From Candidatus Dormiibacterota bacterium (GTDB lineage Bacteria; Chloroflexota; Dormibacteria; UBA8260): 6,710 bases of DNA. Numbering within the stretch: the stretch's first letter is position 1; the number at the start of each line of letters is the position of its first letter. The DNA is taken from assembly GCA_955652545.1 (NCBI GenBank), contig CATPCA010000001.1, forward strand, positions 1-6,710, in the 5' to 3' direction. Below the pieces are notes generated by a model. That model saw only the letters and a program-made list of their open reading frames with translations. It was not told where the DNA came from and did not search any database. This document shows, piece by piece, positions 6,159 to 6,710 of this stretch. Made by a program: the position numbers and the translations under genes.

Positions 6159-6710
6159 GTGAGCCGTTTTGCAGTGTGGGCGCCGCGTGCGACACGGGTC
6201 GCCGTGCAGACCCGCGGCCGGCAGCACGCGCTGGACCGCCGCGATGGCGGCTGGCACGCGCTCGACGACCCGCAAGCGCAGGCCGGCGACGACTACTGCT
6301 TCGTCCTCGACGGCGGCCGACCGCTGCCCGATCCGCGCTCGGCGTGGCAACCGCATGGCGTGCACGGTGGATCGCGCTTCGTCGACCACGAGTCATTCTC
6401 ATGGAGCGACGGCGGCTGGCGCGGGCGAGCGCTGCACGACATGGTGGTGTACGAGCTGCACTGTGGCACCTTCAGCCATGCCGGGACTTTTGACGGCGCC
6501 ATCGAGCACATCGGACACCTCGTCGACCTCGGCGTCGGTGCTGTCGAGCTGATGCCCGTGGCGGCATTCCCCGGTATCCATGGTTGGGGCTACGACGGAG
6601 TGGCCCTGTATGCGGTGCACGATCCGTATGGGGGACCGGACGCGCTCAAACGATTCGTCGATGCCTGCCACCGCGCCGGGCTCGCGGTGATCATGGACGT
6701 GGTCTACAAC
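6159..6710 (+). CDS. treZ: Malto-oligosyltrehalose trehalohydrolase TreZ, 3' truncated by window edge
   Basis: Hydrolyses the alpha-1,4 bond next to the trehalose unit of malto-oligosyl-trehalose, releasing free trehalose and a glucan two glucoses shorter. It is the last step of the TreX-TreY-TreZ route. The GTG at 6159 opens 184 codons with no stop before the edge; family members are usually a little under 600 aa, so about one third is visible. The N-terminal E-set domain begins with FAVWAPRATRVAV (residues 4-16). The family signature DPRSAWQPHGVHG follows at 58-70. The GH13 barrel starts at VYELHCGTF (97-105), then LMPVAAFPG..GWGYDGVALYAV (131-153), YGGPDALKRFVD (157-168) and region I up to D180-VVYN at the end. 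The catalytic nucleophile and acid residues lie beyond the window. The start is supported by AGGGGA 7 nt upstream. Its divergent orientation from treY-treX is unlike the co-directional treX-treY-treZ order known in mycobacteria. Confidence 0.95.
   Translation, partial: MSRFAVWAPRATRVAVQTRGRQHALDRRDGGWHALDDPQAQAGDDYCFVLDGGRPLPDPRSAWQPHGVHGGSRFVDHESFSWSDGGWRGRALHDMVVYELHCGTFSHAGTFDGAIEHIGHLVDLGVGAVELMPVAAFPGIHGWGYDGVALYAVHDPYGGPDALKRFVDACHRAGLAVIMDVVYN

Noticed and set aside
6005..6493. Open frame on the plus strand spanning the treY 5' end, the intergenic region and the treZ 5' end
   Set aside because: It overlaps two well-supported genes, is Arg- and Ala-rich without any domain, and ignores the clear treZ start with its ribosome site at 6146-6151.

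Overview
The window is GC-rich, densely coded bacterial chromosome with many GTG starts and almost no intergenic space. It most likely comes from a high-GC actinobacterium. This rests on base composition, start codon use and the style of the trehalose proteins; nothing in the window fixes a genus. I see no tRNA, rRNA, insertion sequence, CRISPR array or phage gene.

Layout from left to right. A soluble GAF-domain sensor histidine kinase lies on the + strand up to 1282, and its 5' end may lie outside the window. It converges, across only 5 bp, on the - strand pair treY-treX: treY at 6065-3402, then treX at 3405-1288. The treY stop and the treX start share four bases, so the two genes are almost certainly one transcript. 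A 93-bp intergenic control region (6066-6158) follows. Then treZ begins on the + strand at 6159 and runs off the right edge at the first catalytic-barrel motif.

Together treX, treY and treZ encode the complete TreX-TreY-TreZ route from glycogen or maltodextrin to trehalose. TreX cuts alpha-1,6 branches to free linear malto-oligosaccharides. TreY turns the reducing-end alpha-1,4 linkage into alpha,alpha-1,1. TreZ releases trehalose, leaving a glucan two glucoses shorter. All catalytic residues expected for TreX and TreY are present. The product is a compatible solute and a carbon store. The histidine kinase shows no sequence link to this pathway beyond being next to it.

The system is known rather than new. 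The points worth a second look are: the divergent placement of treZ relative to treYX; a perfect 9-bp inverted repeat touching the treY start codon; a 6-bp-period TCAC repeat in the shared control region; and a short hairpin holding the stop codons of both convergent genes.
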